A stretch of 60,593 nt of DNA, taken from positions 1 through 60,593 of the forward strand of contig CABVCJ010000002.1 in NCBI GenBank assembly GCA_902496845.1. The letters run 5' to 3'. Position numbers and translations under genes: made by a program. The notes beneath the pieces were generated by a model, which did not search any database, was not told the origin of the DNA, and saw only the letters and a list, made by a program, of their open reading frames with translations. Shown here one piece after another: positions 24,101-33,569 of this stretch. Numbering within the stretch: the stretch's first letter is position 1; each line of letters opens with the position of its first letter. The DNA is from an uncultured Collinsella sp. Lineage in GTDB: Bacteria; Actinomycetota; Coriobacteriia; Coriobacteriales; Coriobacteriaceae.

Positions 24101-25198
24101 TTAGGCCAGCGCAGCTCGCGTATCAAAGAATATCTTAGCAATCGCAGCCACCAGCTCACTCGAGCGATCACTCCATGGCATCGATGTCATGATGCTCATA
24201 ATGTAGGTGTCGCCATCGACATCGATGAGGCCCGCATCGCATGTCGAATAGCAACCATCCTCGCTAATCCAGCCGGCCTTGTTGCGCACCAGGGCTTGAT
24301 CGTCCGCAATGCCGTCGCGGATAAAGGACCGGGTCGTAGAGGCCAGAAGATCCGATAGCCATTGCGACGTCTCGGTATCACGGCTCAAATACTCGCTCAT
24401 CTCGCGCCACAACTTGGCCGAGGTGCGCGGGCAATAGGTGGGAAAATCACTCATCGGATCGAGTGCGGTATCGTAATCGATGCCAAGACTGGCAATCCAA
24501 TCCTCGTAACCGACACGGTCAAACGCCGCGCGTAACGCAATAAACGAATCGTTGTCCGAATTAACGACCGCGGCATCGATCAGGTCGCGCACCGTCTGCC
24601 AACCCATGTTGTAGCCACCATAGGTGCCAAGGGAATCATCGAGTGAAACCTGACCCGTCTCGACCAGAGATTCGCAGATGTACAACGCATAGAGCGCCTT
24701 GTAGCTACTCGCACCGTAAACCTCGACATCGGGGTTATACGTCACGCCCTTGCCGCTTGACAGGTCGTAGAACACCACACCCACATCGCCTAGCTCCTGC
24801 GCCCGACTCAGGGCATCCTGGAGCAAGGCAAGGCTCTCATCCTCCAAGGTAGGAGTCTTGTTATCCACCAACGAGAAGGTCTGAACGGTATCACCCGAAG
24901 GGATATCGTTGAAGTCCGCCTTCGAAAGTCTCGTCTTGAGATCTGCCGACGCTTTGGACTTTGAAACCTTCTCGTTTTGCGTCTGTACCGTTGACGCATC
25001 TGAGCGTGCCATTCGCTCCGACGCGTAGGTTTTGGCGGTAATTCCGAGGATAATAATCGCCAACGTTAGCATCCCAATGGCGGCAATCTTCGTCACGCGG
25101 ATGCGAGCGTCGGCAAGGCCACGCGAAGGCGTGCCCTTCGTCTCATATCTGCTGCTATGCTGCGGCATATACTCGTCCCGCGATGCGTTATTTCGCAC
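24101..25198 (-). CDS. Membrane-anchored beta-lactamase-like serine hydrolase
   Basis: The 365-residue protein has a membrane helix (about residues 35-52), a variable linker and a class A beta-lactamase fold. The catalytic SxxK is SSYK in GASSYKALYALY (near 182), followed by NSDN, the equivalent of SDN, and NKAGW in place of the K[ST]G box. KAG instead of KTG is common in inactive or non-beta-lactamase members that act on peptidoglycan or are pseudo-enzymes. It starts with GTG at 25198, five bases after AGGAG. It is probably a single gene. Calling it a resistance enzyme would not be justified. Confidence 0.75.
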   Translation of the reverse strand: MRNNASRDEYMPQHSSRYETKGTPSRGLADARIRVTKIAAIGMLTLAIIILGITAKTYASERMARSDASTVQTQNEKVSKSKASADLKTRLSKADFNDIPSGDTVQTFSLVDNKTPTLEDESLALLQDALSRAQELGDVGVVFYDLSSGKGVTYNPDVEVYGASSYKALYALYICESLVETGQVSLDDSLGTYGGYNMGWQTVRDLIDAAVVNSDNDSFIALRAAFDRVGYEDWIASLGIDYDTALDPMSDFPTYCPRTSAKLWREMSEYLSRDTETSQWLSDLLASTTRSFIRDGIADDQALVRNKAGWISEDGCYSTCDAGLIDVDGDTYIMSIMTSMPWSDRSSELVAAIAKIFFDTRAALA

Positions 25199-25357
25199 GT
25201 GGTCTCCTGACTGCTACCGTTCATATACGAGCAGCATAATACCGAGCAGGCATTTCTTTCCAAAGATATTCAGCGGCGTTTAAGGCGTCTTTAAAGAAAC
25301 CACAAGCGTATTTATCCAAATGGCGCGATTCTGTTGCGCATCTCCGCCCAAAACGCA

Positions 25358-25422
25358 GTTGCGGTGGAATAGTTCCTATTTGGGCGGCATAAGCCGAAAA
25401 ACAAGAACTATTCCACCGCAAC
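25358..25422. repeat. Family B palindrome, copy 3
   Basis: Perfect 18-bp arms GTTGCGGTGGAATAGTTC (25358-25375) and the complement at 25405-25422, continuing imperfectly inwards. The arm sequence is identical to the outer 18 bases of the copy at 7434. Confidence 0.85.
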
Positions 25423-25459
25423 TTGACGGGGCTCTTTGGCAATCAACTTGGTGCCCAGG

Positions 25460-25492
25460 GGCACTCATTTAAGTCTGTCCCCAATGAGTGCC
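25460..25492 (-). terminator. Hairpin downstream of pflA with a GGGGACAG loop
   Basis: GGCACTCATT (25460-25469) pairs with AATGAGTGCC (25483-25492). On the minus strand the loop begins GGGGACAG, echoing the loop of family C and of the deoR terminator. Confidence 0.6.
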
Positions 25493-25514
25493 TTTGGGGA
25501 GCGAATATGGCTCG

Positions 25515-26333
25515 CTAGCCGATGGCGTTTTTGAGTTCCGTGCGGCGCTTTTTCATGCCGGTCATAACGGCATTGCGCAACTCGGGCATGCGCGCGGTAT
25601 CCATCTGGGGCACGCCCTCAAGCTTATAGGGAATGCCCAGTTGCTCGTACTTGACGACACCCATCGTGTGATACGGCAGCATCTCCAGGCCGACCACGTT
25701 ATGCCACGGGGCAATCAGGCGACCGAGTGCCTCGCACTCCTCCACCGTGTCGGTAATGCCCGGTACTACTACGTGACGGATAACGACCTTGATCCTGCGA
25801 CGCGCCAGCTCATCGCCAAACGCCAGGATACGCGCAGGATCGCATCCGGTCAGCTTTTTATGCTCGACCGGGTCGGCATGCTTAATATCGAGCAGTACCA
25901 TGTCGGTCTCGTTGAGCACGGCATCGAACTTCTCGGGGTGGTTGGGGTCAAATGCATAGCCACAGCTATCTAGGCAGGTATGTACACGGCCATCGGGGTT
26001 GTTGTGCATTGCACGAAACAGGTCGGCCAAAAACTCGGGCTGCAGGAGCGGCTCGCCGCCCGAAACGGTAATGCCGCCGCTGCGGTAAAACTCATGGTTA
26101 CTCTGGAACTCATCCATGAGGTGTTCGACGGTCACCATCGTGCCGCCGTTGACCGACCAGGTATCGGGATTGTGGCAATACGCGCAGCGCATGGGACAGC
26201 CCTGGACAAACACCACAAAGCGGATGCCGGGTCCGTCGACCGTACCCATCGTTTCAATCGAATGTACGCGGCCCAGGGCAAACGCGGAGTCCTCGGGACG
26301 AGCGTCCACACCCTCGAGCGTCATCTCAGCCAT
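25515..26333 (-). CDS. pflA: Pyruvate formate-lyase activating enzyme
   Basis: A radical-SAM enzyme that installs the glycyl radical on pyruvate formate-lyase. The 272-residue protein has the iron-sulfur motif CPMRCAYC (CxxxCxxC) near residue 50, the SAM-binding GGE in VSGGEPLLQPEF and the typical opening VHSIETMGTVDGPGIR. It is about 7.6 kb from its substrate genes at 33570 and 33907, separated by the sugar operon. In this genome its radical would be placed on the separate small subunit. The ATG at 26333 has AGG upstream; two nearby starts are possible. Confidence 0.93.
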   Translation of the reverse strand: MAEMTLEGVDARPEDSAFALGRVHSIETMGTVDGPGIRFVVFVQGCPMRCAYCHNPDTWSVNGGTMVTVEHLMDEFQSNHEFYRSGGITVSGGEPLLQPEFLADLFRAMHNNPDGRVHTCLDSCGYAFDPNHPEKFDAVLNETDMVLLDIKHADPVEHKKLTGCDPARILAFGDELARRRIKVVIRHVVVPGITDTVEECEALGRLIAPWHNVVGLEMLPYHTMGVVKYEQLGIPYKLEGVPQMDTARMPELRNAVMTGMKKRRTELKNAIG

Positions 26334-26450
26334 TCCCGCTACCTTGCCTCTCATTGGTTTTAGTTACATAAATGCCAGAGCCATTCTAGCCCATACGCAT
26401 GATGGTGAAACGGTTTAGTGGTCAATTGGGTTGTTCTATTTGGCCCCACA

Positions 26451-26489
26451 CAAAAGCGGCGGGAAGGTTGTCACAACCCACTCGCCGCC
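26451..26489 (-). terminator. Terminator of degV
   Basis: On the minus strand GCGGCG (26483-26488) pairs with CGCCGC (26456-26461), with an inner GGTTGT/ACAACC stem, and is followed by TTTTG. Confidence 0.6.
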
Positions 26490-26519
26490 GAGGCAATAGA
26501 TATCGATAGACGCCAGGCC

Positions 26520-27374
26520 TTACGCCTTAAGCGTAAGCACCGCGCCGAAGGCGGTCGGGCCGCAATGGCTCGAGATGACGCCGCCGACCTGAGTCCAGGT
26601 AATGTCCTTAAAGCCCAGGTCGTGCGCATAGACCTCCATGTCGTCGCGCAGCTCCTCGGAAAGACCTACCGAATACGCCAGGCCAATATGCGAGTAGTCG
26701 ATCTCGCCCTTCGCAACCATGTGGTCAATAAAGGCACGGGCGCACTTAAGCATAGAACCGCGGAACTTCTTGGTCGCCACGAACTTACCACCCGCCACCT
26801 CAATGCAGGGCTTAATCTTGAGCAGATGGGCACCGAGGAATGCCACGTTGGACAAACGACCGCCGGCCTTAAGGAAGGCGAGATCGGTTGGGACAAAGCC
26901 CAACAGCACGCGGTCCATGACGGAGTTCGCGAAGGCGAAGATCTCGTCGACGGTGGCATCGGGGTGAGCCTCGATGTATTTGGCGGTCTCGACGACAACA
27001 AGCGACTGGCCTACCGAGACAAAGCGCGTGTCCATGGAGAACACGTAGTCGCGCCCCTGGGCCGCAATCTTTGAGGACTGATGCGAACAGGTCGTGGCCT
27101 CGGAATATGCAAGATGCAAAATAGTCGCGTCGGGCTGCTCAGCGTGAATGCGGTCGTACACGTGAGCAAAATCCGCAGGCGCGCAGCCACTGGTCTTGGG
27201 CATCACGCCAAACTCATTGCAGCGCGAATAAATCTCGAGCGGATCGATCGAGCCGTCCTCGACGGTCTCGTCACCAATCGTGACATGCATGGGCACGCGC
27301 ACGATGCCGTAGCGCTCGCAGAGCTCCGGCGTCACATCCGACCCAGACTCAACCACGATTACGTACTTGCCCAT
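26520..27374 (-). CDS. DegV family fatty-acid-binding protein
   Basis: DegV/FakB proteins bind a single fatty acid and present it to the kinase FakA. The 284-residue protein opens with YVIVVESGSDVTPE (strand and turn of the first domain), has the conserved SGCAPADF segment near 60 and the second-domain motif GAHLLKIKPCIEVAGG. Family members start within a few residues of the ATG at 27374; the ribosome binding site is weak. No fakA is seen in the window, so the partner must lie elsewhere. The 27375-27650 gap upstream contains no gene. Confidence 0.85.
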   Translation of the reverse strand: MGKYVIVVESGSDVTPELCERYGIVRVPMHVTIGDETVEDGSIDPLEIYSRCNEFGVMPKTSGCAPADFAHVYDRIHAEQPDATILHLAYSEATTCSHQSSKIAAQGRDYVFSMDTRFVSVGQSLVVVETAKYIEAHPDATVDEIFAFANSVMDRVLLGFVPTDLAFLKAGGRLSNVAFLGAHLLKIKPCIEVAGGKFVATKKFRGSMLKCARAFIDHMVAKGEIDYSHIGLAYSVGLSEELRDDMEVYAHDLGFKDITWTQVGGVISSHCGPTAFGAVLTLKA

Positions 27375-27650
27375 TATTATCACGACCCATCTCGACATTG
27401 GCTTTTCAATACATGGCACGCGCCGCCGCACTGTTGCACAACGGCGTCCAAGCGCCAAAGAGACGCCGCCCCTTGCACACAACAAAGGACAGCGTCTCCC
27501 TGGAAAACTCCGTGCTTATCTAGGATTCCACACGGTTTATTAAGGAGGGTTACTTATTCCGCAAACGGTCGCTATATGCGGTAAGCGGTAGTTGACCGCG
27601 ACAACTGCGACACATTCCGTCCAGCAAATCCAATCGTGCTCCACGCACGG

Positions 27651-29093
27651 TTAATGCACGAGGCGGTAGAAATTCATCGATGCCGCACCCTCGGCGTGCA
27701 GCTCCATCGCCGGAACCGCCGGCGAATAGGTACGGCTCGTAAGTGCCGCCTCGCCGCCATTTGCAAAAATCTCGACCATCGTAGTGTCCGAAAGCACGCG
27801 CAGGTCGCGAAGCTCGCTGAGCTCGATCGACCTCTGGTCGCGCCCATAGCCTTCGTCACCCATGTCGAGGGTAAGCATCCCGTCCGTATAACGCACAAAG
27901 ACACCCTTGCGGATTTCGAGCTCGATCATCTTGGCTCCCTCGCAGGAAACCACGACATCAAACAGGCGTCCCGGCTCCTCAACGGTCTCACCGCCTACAG
28001 CACGAACGCAATCGCCGCGCATCCTCTCAATCTCGTGCGCCGGCCACTGGCAGAGCTTGCCGCCGCGCATGCTCAGCTCTCTCGGCACCGTCAGCGCGCA
28101 CTGCCACCCGCGCGCCACCGTCGGGCTTTCTGTCGTCGCATCGGGGCAACCCGACCATCCGATCATCAAACGCCGACCCGCAGCGTCCTCAAAGGACTGC
28201 GGGGCATAGAAATCAAAACCGGCATCAACCATCGGAGGCATGCCCTGGCCGACGATCTTAAAGCTCGGCGCCCCCCAATCGGCCTCGATGGAGAACCACA
28301 CGCACTGATGCGGATTGCGGTAACGCCAGCCATCGGCGGGCACGCCCTGCGGACAGCAAACGAGAATAAGCTCGCCATCGAGCTCAAACAGATCAGGACA
28401 CTCCCACATAAAGCCAAACTTCTCGCCCAGCTCAATGCGCGTCGCATAGCCCCAGTCCTCTAGATCACGCGAGGTATAGACAAGCACGCACCCGCGATCG
28501 TCTTTCGTACGAGCGCCGAGAACCATGTAGTAGATACCGTCGTGTTCAAGGATCTTGGGGTCGCGCACGTGCGTACCGATATCGTCGGGGTAATCGACCG
28601 GCCCAACAGCTATGCGCTTCTCGCCCAATTCGTCGGGATTCTCGGCAACCATATGAATTTGGTTTTGCTCACGGCCCGTCAACACGTAGTCGTAATCATC
28701 ACGGTCAAAATGCTTAACGTTGCCGGTATAGAAGTAGTGAATCTTGCCATCACGTACAAAGGCAGAACCAGAATACGCTCCACTCGAATCCAAATCGGAA
28801 TCGGGGAACAGCACGGGGCCGTGATTCTCGTACGTCACAAAATCCTTTGTCGTCAGATGGTTCCAAAGCACTGGACCGCCATGCGCAGCATCGAACGGAT
28901 CGTATTGATGATAGATGTGATACGTATCACCAATCTGAACCAAACCATTGGGGTCGTTGAGCCAGCCAAGCTCAGGCTCCACATGGAACAAAAGCCTATC
29001 GGGGTCGGATGCGATGCGAGCCGCCGTCTCATCCTGTCCGGCACGCCACTGCTCATAGTCCGCGCGTGTCACCTTATTTTTTTGATTAAACAT
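27651..29093 (-). CDS. GH32 sucrose-6-phosphate hydrolase / beta-fructosidase
   Basis: Last gene of the sucrose/fructan operon. The 480-residue cytoplasmic enzyme hydrolyses beta-fructosidic bonds, probably of sucrose 6-phosphate delivered by the neighbouring PTS. The GH32 motifs are intact: WLNDPNG with the nucleophile Asp (about residue 46), RDPK, and the acid/base Glu in WECPDLF. A C-terminal beta-sandwich follows (from about 350). No signal peptide. It lies 101 bp after the PTS gene. Confidence 0.9.
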   Translation of the reverse strand: MFNQKNKVTRADYEQWRAGQDETAARIASDPDRLLFHVEPELGWLNDPNGLVQIGDTYHIYHQYDPFDAAHGGPVLWNHLTTKDFVTYENHGPVLFPDSDLDSSGAYSGSAFVRDGKIHYFYTGNVKHFDRDDYDYVLTGREQNQIHMVAENPDELGEKRIAVGPVDYPDDIGTHVRDPKILEHDGIYYMVLGARTKDDRGCVLVYTSRDLEDWGYATRIELGEKFGFMWECPDLFELDGELILVCCPQGVPADGWRYRNPHQCVWFSIEADWGAPSFKIVGQGMPPMVDAGFDFYAPQSFEDAAGRRLMIGWSGCPDATTESPTVARGWQCALTVPRELSMRGGKLCQWPAHEIERMRGDCVRAVGGETVEEPGRLFDVVVSCEGAKMIELEIRKGVFVRYTDGMLTLDMGDEGYGRDQRSIELSELRDLRVLSDTTMVEIFANGGEAALTSRTYSPAVPAMELHAEGAASMNFYRLVH

Positions 29094-29194
29094 CGCCGTT
29101 GACTTTCTCGTCTATGGGAAAGGACGCTCGACTCGCACGAGCCGAACGCCCTTCCCCAAATGGACTTATCCGCACATTACGCTGAACGGCTCAA

Positions 29195-30646
29195 CTAGAA
29201 GCTAACGTCGAAGCCAGCGCCAGCGCCCTCTTCATCGGTGGTCGGCACGCCCTTTGCCTTGTTGTAGGCAAAGATCAAGACGATCGGCACGATGAAGGCG
29301 ATGAGATTGCCAGCCACATACCACACGAGCGTCTCGGGCGTGACGATGAGCAGGCCAAGCACGCCGGTCAGACCCTGACCGATGGCGCGCACCTCAAAGA
29401 GCTTCACGAAGGCACCGCCGCAGCCTGCACCGATGCAAGCGCAGATGAACGGGATGATCGAGTAGCGCATGTTTGCAGCAAAGATTGCGGGCTCGGAGAT
29501 ACCGACCAGCGTCGGGATAAAGGACGACATGCAGATGTTGCGCTCTTTGGAATGCTTCTTGTGAATGAGGTACATGCCGATGGCGCCGCCGCCCTGGGCG
29601 ATGATGGAAACCGACCAGATGGCCTGGATGTAGTTGAAGCCAGTCGTGGCAACGAGGTTTGCCTCGATACCCTGGATAAACTGATGCGTACCGGTAACGA
29701 CAAGCGGCTGCAGGAACGCGGCGAAGACAAAGGCACCAAAGACGCCCATCCTGTTGTACAGGATATCGATTACGCCGGCGAGGACGTCGCCGATCAGGTT
29801 GCCGAGCGGGCCGAACACGGTGAACAGGGCGACGTTAGCAAGAATCAGGGTAACGGTCGGGACAAAGACGAACGAAACGACCTCGGGGATGTACTTCTGG
29901 GCAATCTTTTCGACCTTGGCCATAAACCAGGCAGTCAGGATTGCAGGGAACACGCCACCCTGGAAAGCAACCATGGGAATGGAGAGCGGACCAAAGTTCC
30001 AGTACTCAGCACCCGTCGGGTCCATAACGAACGTGTTGCGGTTCATAAGGCTCGGGTGAACCATGACGATACCGACGAGGATGCCCAGAATCGGGTTACC
30101 GCCAAAACGCTTCACCGCGCTGTACATAACCAGGACAGGCAGGTAGTCAAACGTGGTGGCGATAATGGCAAAGAAGCTTGCGAGGTTCTTGAGGAACTCG
30201 CTGTGATCGGCAAGGCTGCCCTCCATGCCAAAGAGGCCGTTGGCAACGATCAGCGACTTAAGGCCGATGATGATAGCAGCGCCGACGAAAGCGGGAATGA
30301 TGGGGATAAAGATATCCGAGAATACCTTGAGGACCGAGAAGAACTTGCCCTTCTTGTCCGCCTCGGCGCCCTTGACCTCGGAAGCGCTGATCTCCTTAAC
30401 GCCCGTCAGAGCCATAAACTCATCGTAGACCTTGTTGACGGTACCGGTACCGAAGATGATCATGAGCTGGCCGCTGTTGTACAGCACGCCCTTGACGCCA
30501 TCGATGTTCTCGAGCTCGGCCTTGTTGTACTTGCTCGTATCCTTGAGCACCAGACGCAGACGCGTAACGCAATGCGTGGCGCCCTCGATGTTCTCCAGAC
30601 CGCCGACGTTATCGACGACTTGCTGAGACACTACTTTGTAGTCCAT
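29195..30646 (-). CDS. PTS sucrose-type EIIBC component
   Basis: Membrane permease that imports and phosphorylates a sugar. In the 483-residue protein, the EIIB domain comes first (residues 1-85, phospho-Cys in ATHCVTRLRL near 26), then the EIIC domain of the glucose/sucrose/trehalose superfamily with about ten helices (from 105) and GTHQFIQG near the substrate site. No EIIA domain is attached, so it must borrow a IIA from elsewhere. The ATG at 30646 has GAGAGGA and is preferred over one 12 bp upstream. The two flanking GH32 genes point to sucrose or a short fructan as the substrate. Confidence 0.88.
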   Translation of the reverse strand: MDYKVVSQQVVDNVGGLENIEGATHCVTRLRLVLKDTSKYNKAELENIDGVKGVLYNSGQLMIIFGTGTVNKVYDEFMALTGVKEISASEVKGAEADKKGKFFSVLKVFSDIFIPIIPAFVGAAIIIGLKSLIVANGLFGMEGSLADHSEFLKNLASFFAIIATTFDYLPVLVMYSAVKRFGGNPILGILVGIVMVHPSLMNRNTFVMDPTGAEYWNFGPLSIPMVAFQGGVFPAILTAWFMAKVEKIAQKYIPEVVSFVFVPTVTLILANVALFTVFGPLGNLIGDVLAGVIDILYNRMGVFGAFVFAAFLQPLVVTGTHQFIQGIEANLVATTGFNYIQAIWSVSIIAQGGGAIGMYLIHKKHSKERNICMSSFIPTLVGISEPAIFAANMRYSIIPFICACIGAGCGGAFVKLFEVRAIGQGLTGVLGLLIVTPETLVWYVAGNLIAFIVPIVLIFAYNKAKGVPTTDEEGAGAGFDVSF

Positions 30647-30674
30647 GTTCCTCTCCATTCCCTTACGAAATCAT

Positions 30675-30684
30675 AAAACGTTTT
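30675..30684. promoter_or_regulatory. LacI-type operator before the PTS gene
   Basis: AAAACGTTTT is a perfect palindrome 29 bp before the PTS start, inside the gap after the GH32-like gene. The same AACGTTT core appears at 32145-32155 in the operon promoter. Confidence 0.5.
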
Positions 30685-30691
30685 GATGCCA

Positions 30692-32074
30692 TTACAGAGA
30701 CGCGATCGTTGCATTTGCGCACTTGAGCGTACCGTCGGTGACCGTCAGTGCCACACCCTGGCCCTGCTTATTGCAGAAGCGCGCGTTAAGCGCAACATCA
30801 TCGACAAAGATGGTCGCGATATCGTCGTCAACGACCAGGCGCACATGATGAGTGCCCTCGCCCTTAAAGAACAACGGACGCTCGAGGCCCATGTTGTTGA
30901 CCTGGAACCACGGATACTGGGGGGCCGCCGTAAACTCGAGCTTGCCCTCACGCAGGTTGGCGCGGAACTCATAGGCAAGACCGGACTCGGCGTCCTCGGC
31001 AAGCTTCACCGAGAAGCCGGCAGCGTCACCGGCGAGCTCGATGTCGGCATCGAGCATATAGGTGGAACCGGCATCCGCGGCGAGCACCTGCTCGACCTTG
31101 CCCGACTCGCAGGAGAGCTCAAAGGCCTCGACTGCCTTAGCCTCGCCAAAGGCGCCAAGCATGCTGTCAGGAAGCTTGGTGCCGAGCGTTCCGTCGGCAC
31201 GCTGAACGATCTCGAGGGGCATAAAGGTGCCACCCCACAGGTAAGAGCTGGGGTCGCCGCCCTCGTCACGCGTAGGAACCCAACCAAAGAGAACGCGGCG
31301 CTCGCCATCAAATGCGGTACGCGCGGCATAGTACGCGCGGCCATCGAAGGAATCGTCCGCAGGAGTGATCCAAGGACCGTTGATAGAGCGAGACATGCGG
31401 TAACGGGTCTTGTTGCCATCACTGTACTCGGAGAACACCAGATACCACCAGTCGCCCATCTTAAAGAGATCAGGCATCTCGAACATGGTGTACAGGCCCG
31501 GATTCCACCAGTCGCCCTGGAACTCCCAGGTATCCAGGTCCTTGGAGGTGAACTTGACCAGACGACCGGTCATCAGACGCTTGTCCTCGCCCACACGCGT
31601 GCCGAGGATGAGCATGTACTCTTCGTTCTCCTCATCCCAAAGCACAAAGGGATCGCGCCAGTTGCGGTCATCGTAACCCTCCTGGGGCGGAAGCAGCGTC
31701 TCGGCGATGTTCTTCTCCCACTTGACGGCGTCGTCACTCGTTGCGTGAAGAAGAACCTGCTTCATCAAGCGTGCCTTGACCTTATCGCGATTGCAACCAG
31801 TGTAGAGCGCATGGTACTTGTCGCCCACCTTAAACACCGTGCCGGCATAAACATACTGGTCGACTTCCTCGTCGCCGCCACGCTCAAGGCTCTCGCCAAA
31901 GTCTTTGTAATTGACGAAGTCCTTGGTTGTCGCGAGTGCCCAGCCGAACGGCTCTCCGAAAGGTCCGGGGTTTCGCGTGTCACGCTGATGATAGAGATAG
32001 AACGTGCCGTCCTCGCCGTACGGCATGATGTCGCCTACCCAAATTCCCTCAGGCTGGTAATACACCTTGTGCAT
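30692..32074 (-). CDS. GH32-like glycoside hydrolase with a changed nucleophile motif
   Basis: First structural gene of the operon. The 460-residue cytoplasmic protein has the five-bladed propeller layout of clan GH-J: an N-terminal YYQPEGIWVGDIMPYG where GH32 normally has WMNDPNG, NWRDPFV for the stabilising Asp, and FEMPDLF carrying the acid/base Glu in place of ECP. A C-terminal beta-sandwich follows. The Asp of VGD can still align with the nucleophile. It resembles a GH32 branch of Actinobacteria and Firmicutes acting on fructosides that are not plain sucrose. Exact substrate unknown. Confidence 0.78.
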   Translation of the reverse strand: MHKVYYQPEGIWVGDIMPYGEDGTFYLYHQRDTRNPGPFGEPFGWALATTKDFVNYKDFGESLERGGDEEVDQYVYAGTVFKVGDKYHALYTGCNRDKVKARLMKQVLLHATSDDAVKWEKNIAETLLPPQEGYDDRNWRDPFVLWDEENEEYMLILGTRVGEDKRLMTGRLVKFTSKDLDTWEFQGDWWNPGLYTMFEMPDLFKMGDWWYLVFSEYSDGNKTRYRMSRSINGPWITPADDSFDGRAYYAARTAFDGERRVLFGWVPTRDEGGDPSSYLWGGTFMPLEIVQRADGTLGTKLPDSMLGAFGEAKAVEAFELSCESGKVEQVLAADAGSTYMLDADIELAGDAAGFSVKLAEDAESGLAYEFRANLREGKLEFTAAPQYPWFQVNNMGLERPLFFKGEGTHHVRLVVDDDIATIFVDDVALNARFCNKQGQGVALTVTDGTLKCANATIASL

Positions 32075-32117
32075 CCGAGACTTCCTTTCTCACGAGATAC
32101 TAACTCGGTACAACTGC

Positions 32118-32155
32118 AATATATGTCAATCGTTTTCATATGTCAAACGTTTTCA
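32118..32155 (-). promoter_or_regulatory. Promoter and LacI operators of the GH32-PTS operon
   Basis: On the minus strand TTGACA (32141-32146) and TATATT (32118-32123) are separated by 17 bp. Operator-like sequences lie in the spacer (AATCGTTTTC, 32129-32138) and over the -35 (AAACGTTTTC, 32145-32154), positioned for repression by the LacI protein encoded next door. Confidence 0.75.
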
Positions 32156-32258
32156 CACCAATACGTCTTTTCGCAGTTCCAGTCGTCGGCAAACGGTTGA
32201 CATATGCCGGCGAACGGTCATCAGAGGTGTTTGAGGAATTCTTTTGGCACGGGATGAA

Positions 32259-33269
32259 CTACGCGGTTTTACCCTCAATGAGTTCAACGGGGAGCTTGAT
32301 ATTCGATTCGGGCTTTTCGCCGTTAATAAGAGCAATGATGGATTGCGCCGCGAGCTCTCCGATGCGATCGATATCTTGGCGTACGGTTGTTAAGTCAGGC
32401 ATAAACGTCATAGTGCGGCGGGCACCATCCGCGCCCACGACCTTAATATCGCCCGGAGCGCTCAAGCCGCGCTGCTTCATCACGTTAAGACAGATAGCCG
32501 CCATCGTGTCGTCTCCCGCAAAGATGCCGTCAATATCGGGGTTCTCATCGAGGATCTTCGCAACGACCGCGCTCTTTTCGTCGTCGGGCTTAACGAACTC
32601 AACCTCACGGACAAGCGCGGGCAAACCGGCCTGCTCAACAACATCGAGGTAGGCATCGGTACGCTTATTGGCGGGCATGCGCATGCGGCTATTGCTGCGC
32701 AGGCACAGGATGCGTGAACATCCGTCATCGAACAGGCGACGCGTGGCAAGTTCGCCGATGCTATAGCTGTCGCTCGCAATCTGAACAGAGGCTTCGCCAA
32801 GGTCGCAGTCGATACCAACCAGACTCAAGCCCATCTCGGCATACGCCTCGGCACCGATATTAAGCGAGTTGACGATGACGCCATCAACCATATTGCGCCG
32901 AAGCATATCGATATAAGAACGCTCAAGATCAGGTCGATTGGCGCTATTGCACAGCAACATCTTAAAACCGTTTTCGGCCAGGGTACGCTCAACGGCTTGG
33001 ACCGCTTGGGCATGAAACGGGCTGCTGACATAGGGGACTATCATACCTATTAGATTCAGGCGACCGTTGAGCATGGCACGGGCGATATCGTTGGGCGTAT
33101 AGTTGATGCGCTTCATCGCGGCATGGACCTTATCGCGGGTCTCTTGGCTAATATAGCCGCGATTATTAAGCACGCGAGATACCGTAGTAGGCGAAACCCC
33201 CGCCACCGCTGCAACTTCCTTGATGCCAGGCTTAGCCGAATCCTTAGAACGAGCGCCCTCGCGAGCCAT
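32259..33269 (-). CDS. LacI-family repressor of the sucrose/fructan operon
   Basis: The 336-residue protein has an N-terminal LacI helix-turn-helix (GIKEVAAVAGVSPTTVSRVL, about residues 13-32) and a periplasmic-binding-protein-like sensor domain. It would bind the AACGTT-type operators at 32129-32155 and 30675-30684 and release them when a sugar phosphate binds. The ATG at 33269 has GGGGGAGGG. It is encoded upstream of, and on the same strand as, the genes it probably controls; a CATACGTTTACATACG sequence at its own promoter suggests autoregulation. Confidence 0.88.
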   Translation of the reverse strand: MAREGARSKDSAKPGIKEVAAVAGVSPTTVSRVLNNRGYISQETRDKVHAAMKRINYTPNDIARAMLNGRLNLIGMIVPYVSSPFHAQAVQAVERTLAENGFKMLLCNSANRPDLERSYIDMLRRNMVDGVIVNSLNIGAEAYAEMGLSLVGIDCDLGEASVQIASDSYSIGELATRRLFDDGCSRILCLRSNSRMRMPANKRTDAYLDVVEQAGLPALVREVEFVKPDDEKSAVVAKILDENPDIDGIFAGDDTMAAICLNVMKQRGLSAPGDIKVVGADGARRTMTFMPDLTTVRQDIDRIGELAAQSIIALINGEKPESNIKLPVELIEGKTA

Positions 33270-33420
33270 AGCACCCTCCCCCATCAACATGTCATACGTT
33301 TACATACGAACAAAGCATACCCCAATAAGAGCGGGAAGACGGTAACAGTACAAGTAAGTAAACGACTCATCCAAATAATTAGGAGAGTTCCGCCTAAAGG
33401 GTGACTACACAGGACCCCAG

Positions 33421-33545
33421 CCGGGGCTGTTTGGACTACCTCCCAAAACATTCCGCAGGACGCAAAGAGGCTCGCCGCACGAAGTGCGCAGCGAGCCTCT
33501 TTGCATGTCCGAGGACGTTTTGGGAGATAGCCCAAACAGCCCCGG
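33421..33545. repeat. Family A nested palindrome, copy 5
   Basis: Arms 33421-33448 and 33517-33545 pair through an outer 14-bp stem and an inner TCCCAAAAC/GTTTTGGGA stem. The core is TCCGCA-GGAC, a hairpin with tip GCACGAAGTGC, then AT-GTCC-GAGGACG. It lies 24 bp from the stop codon of the small PFL subunit. Confidence 0.85.
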
Positions 33546-33569
33546 CGATCCTGCGGGAGTTGAGTCCCT

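Noticed and set aside
24101..25198. Reading the beta-lactamase-like protein as an antibiotic-resistance gene
   Set aside because: It has SSYK and NSDN but KAG instead of KTG and an N-terminal anchor; housekeeping or inactive members look the same.
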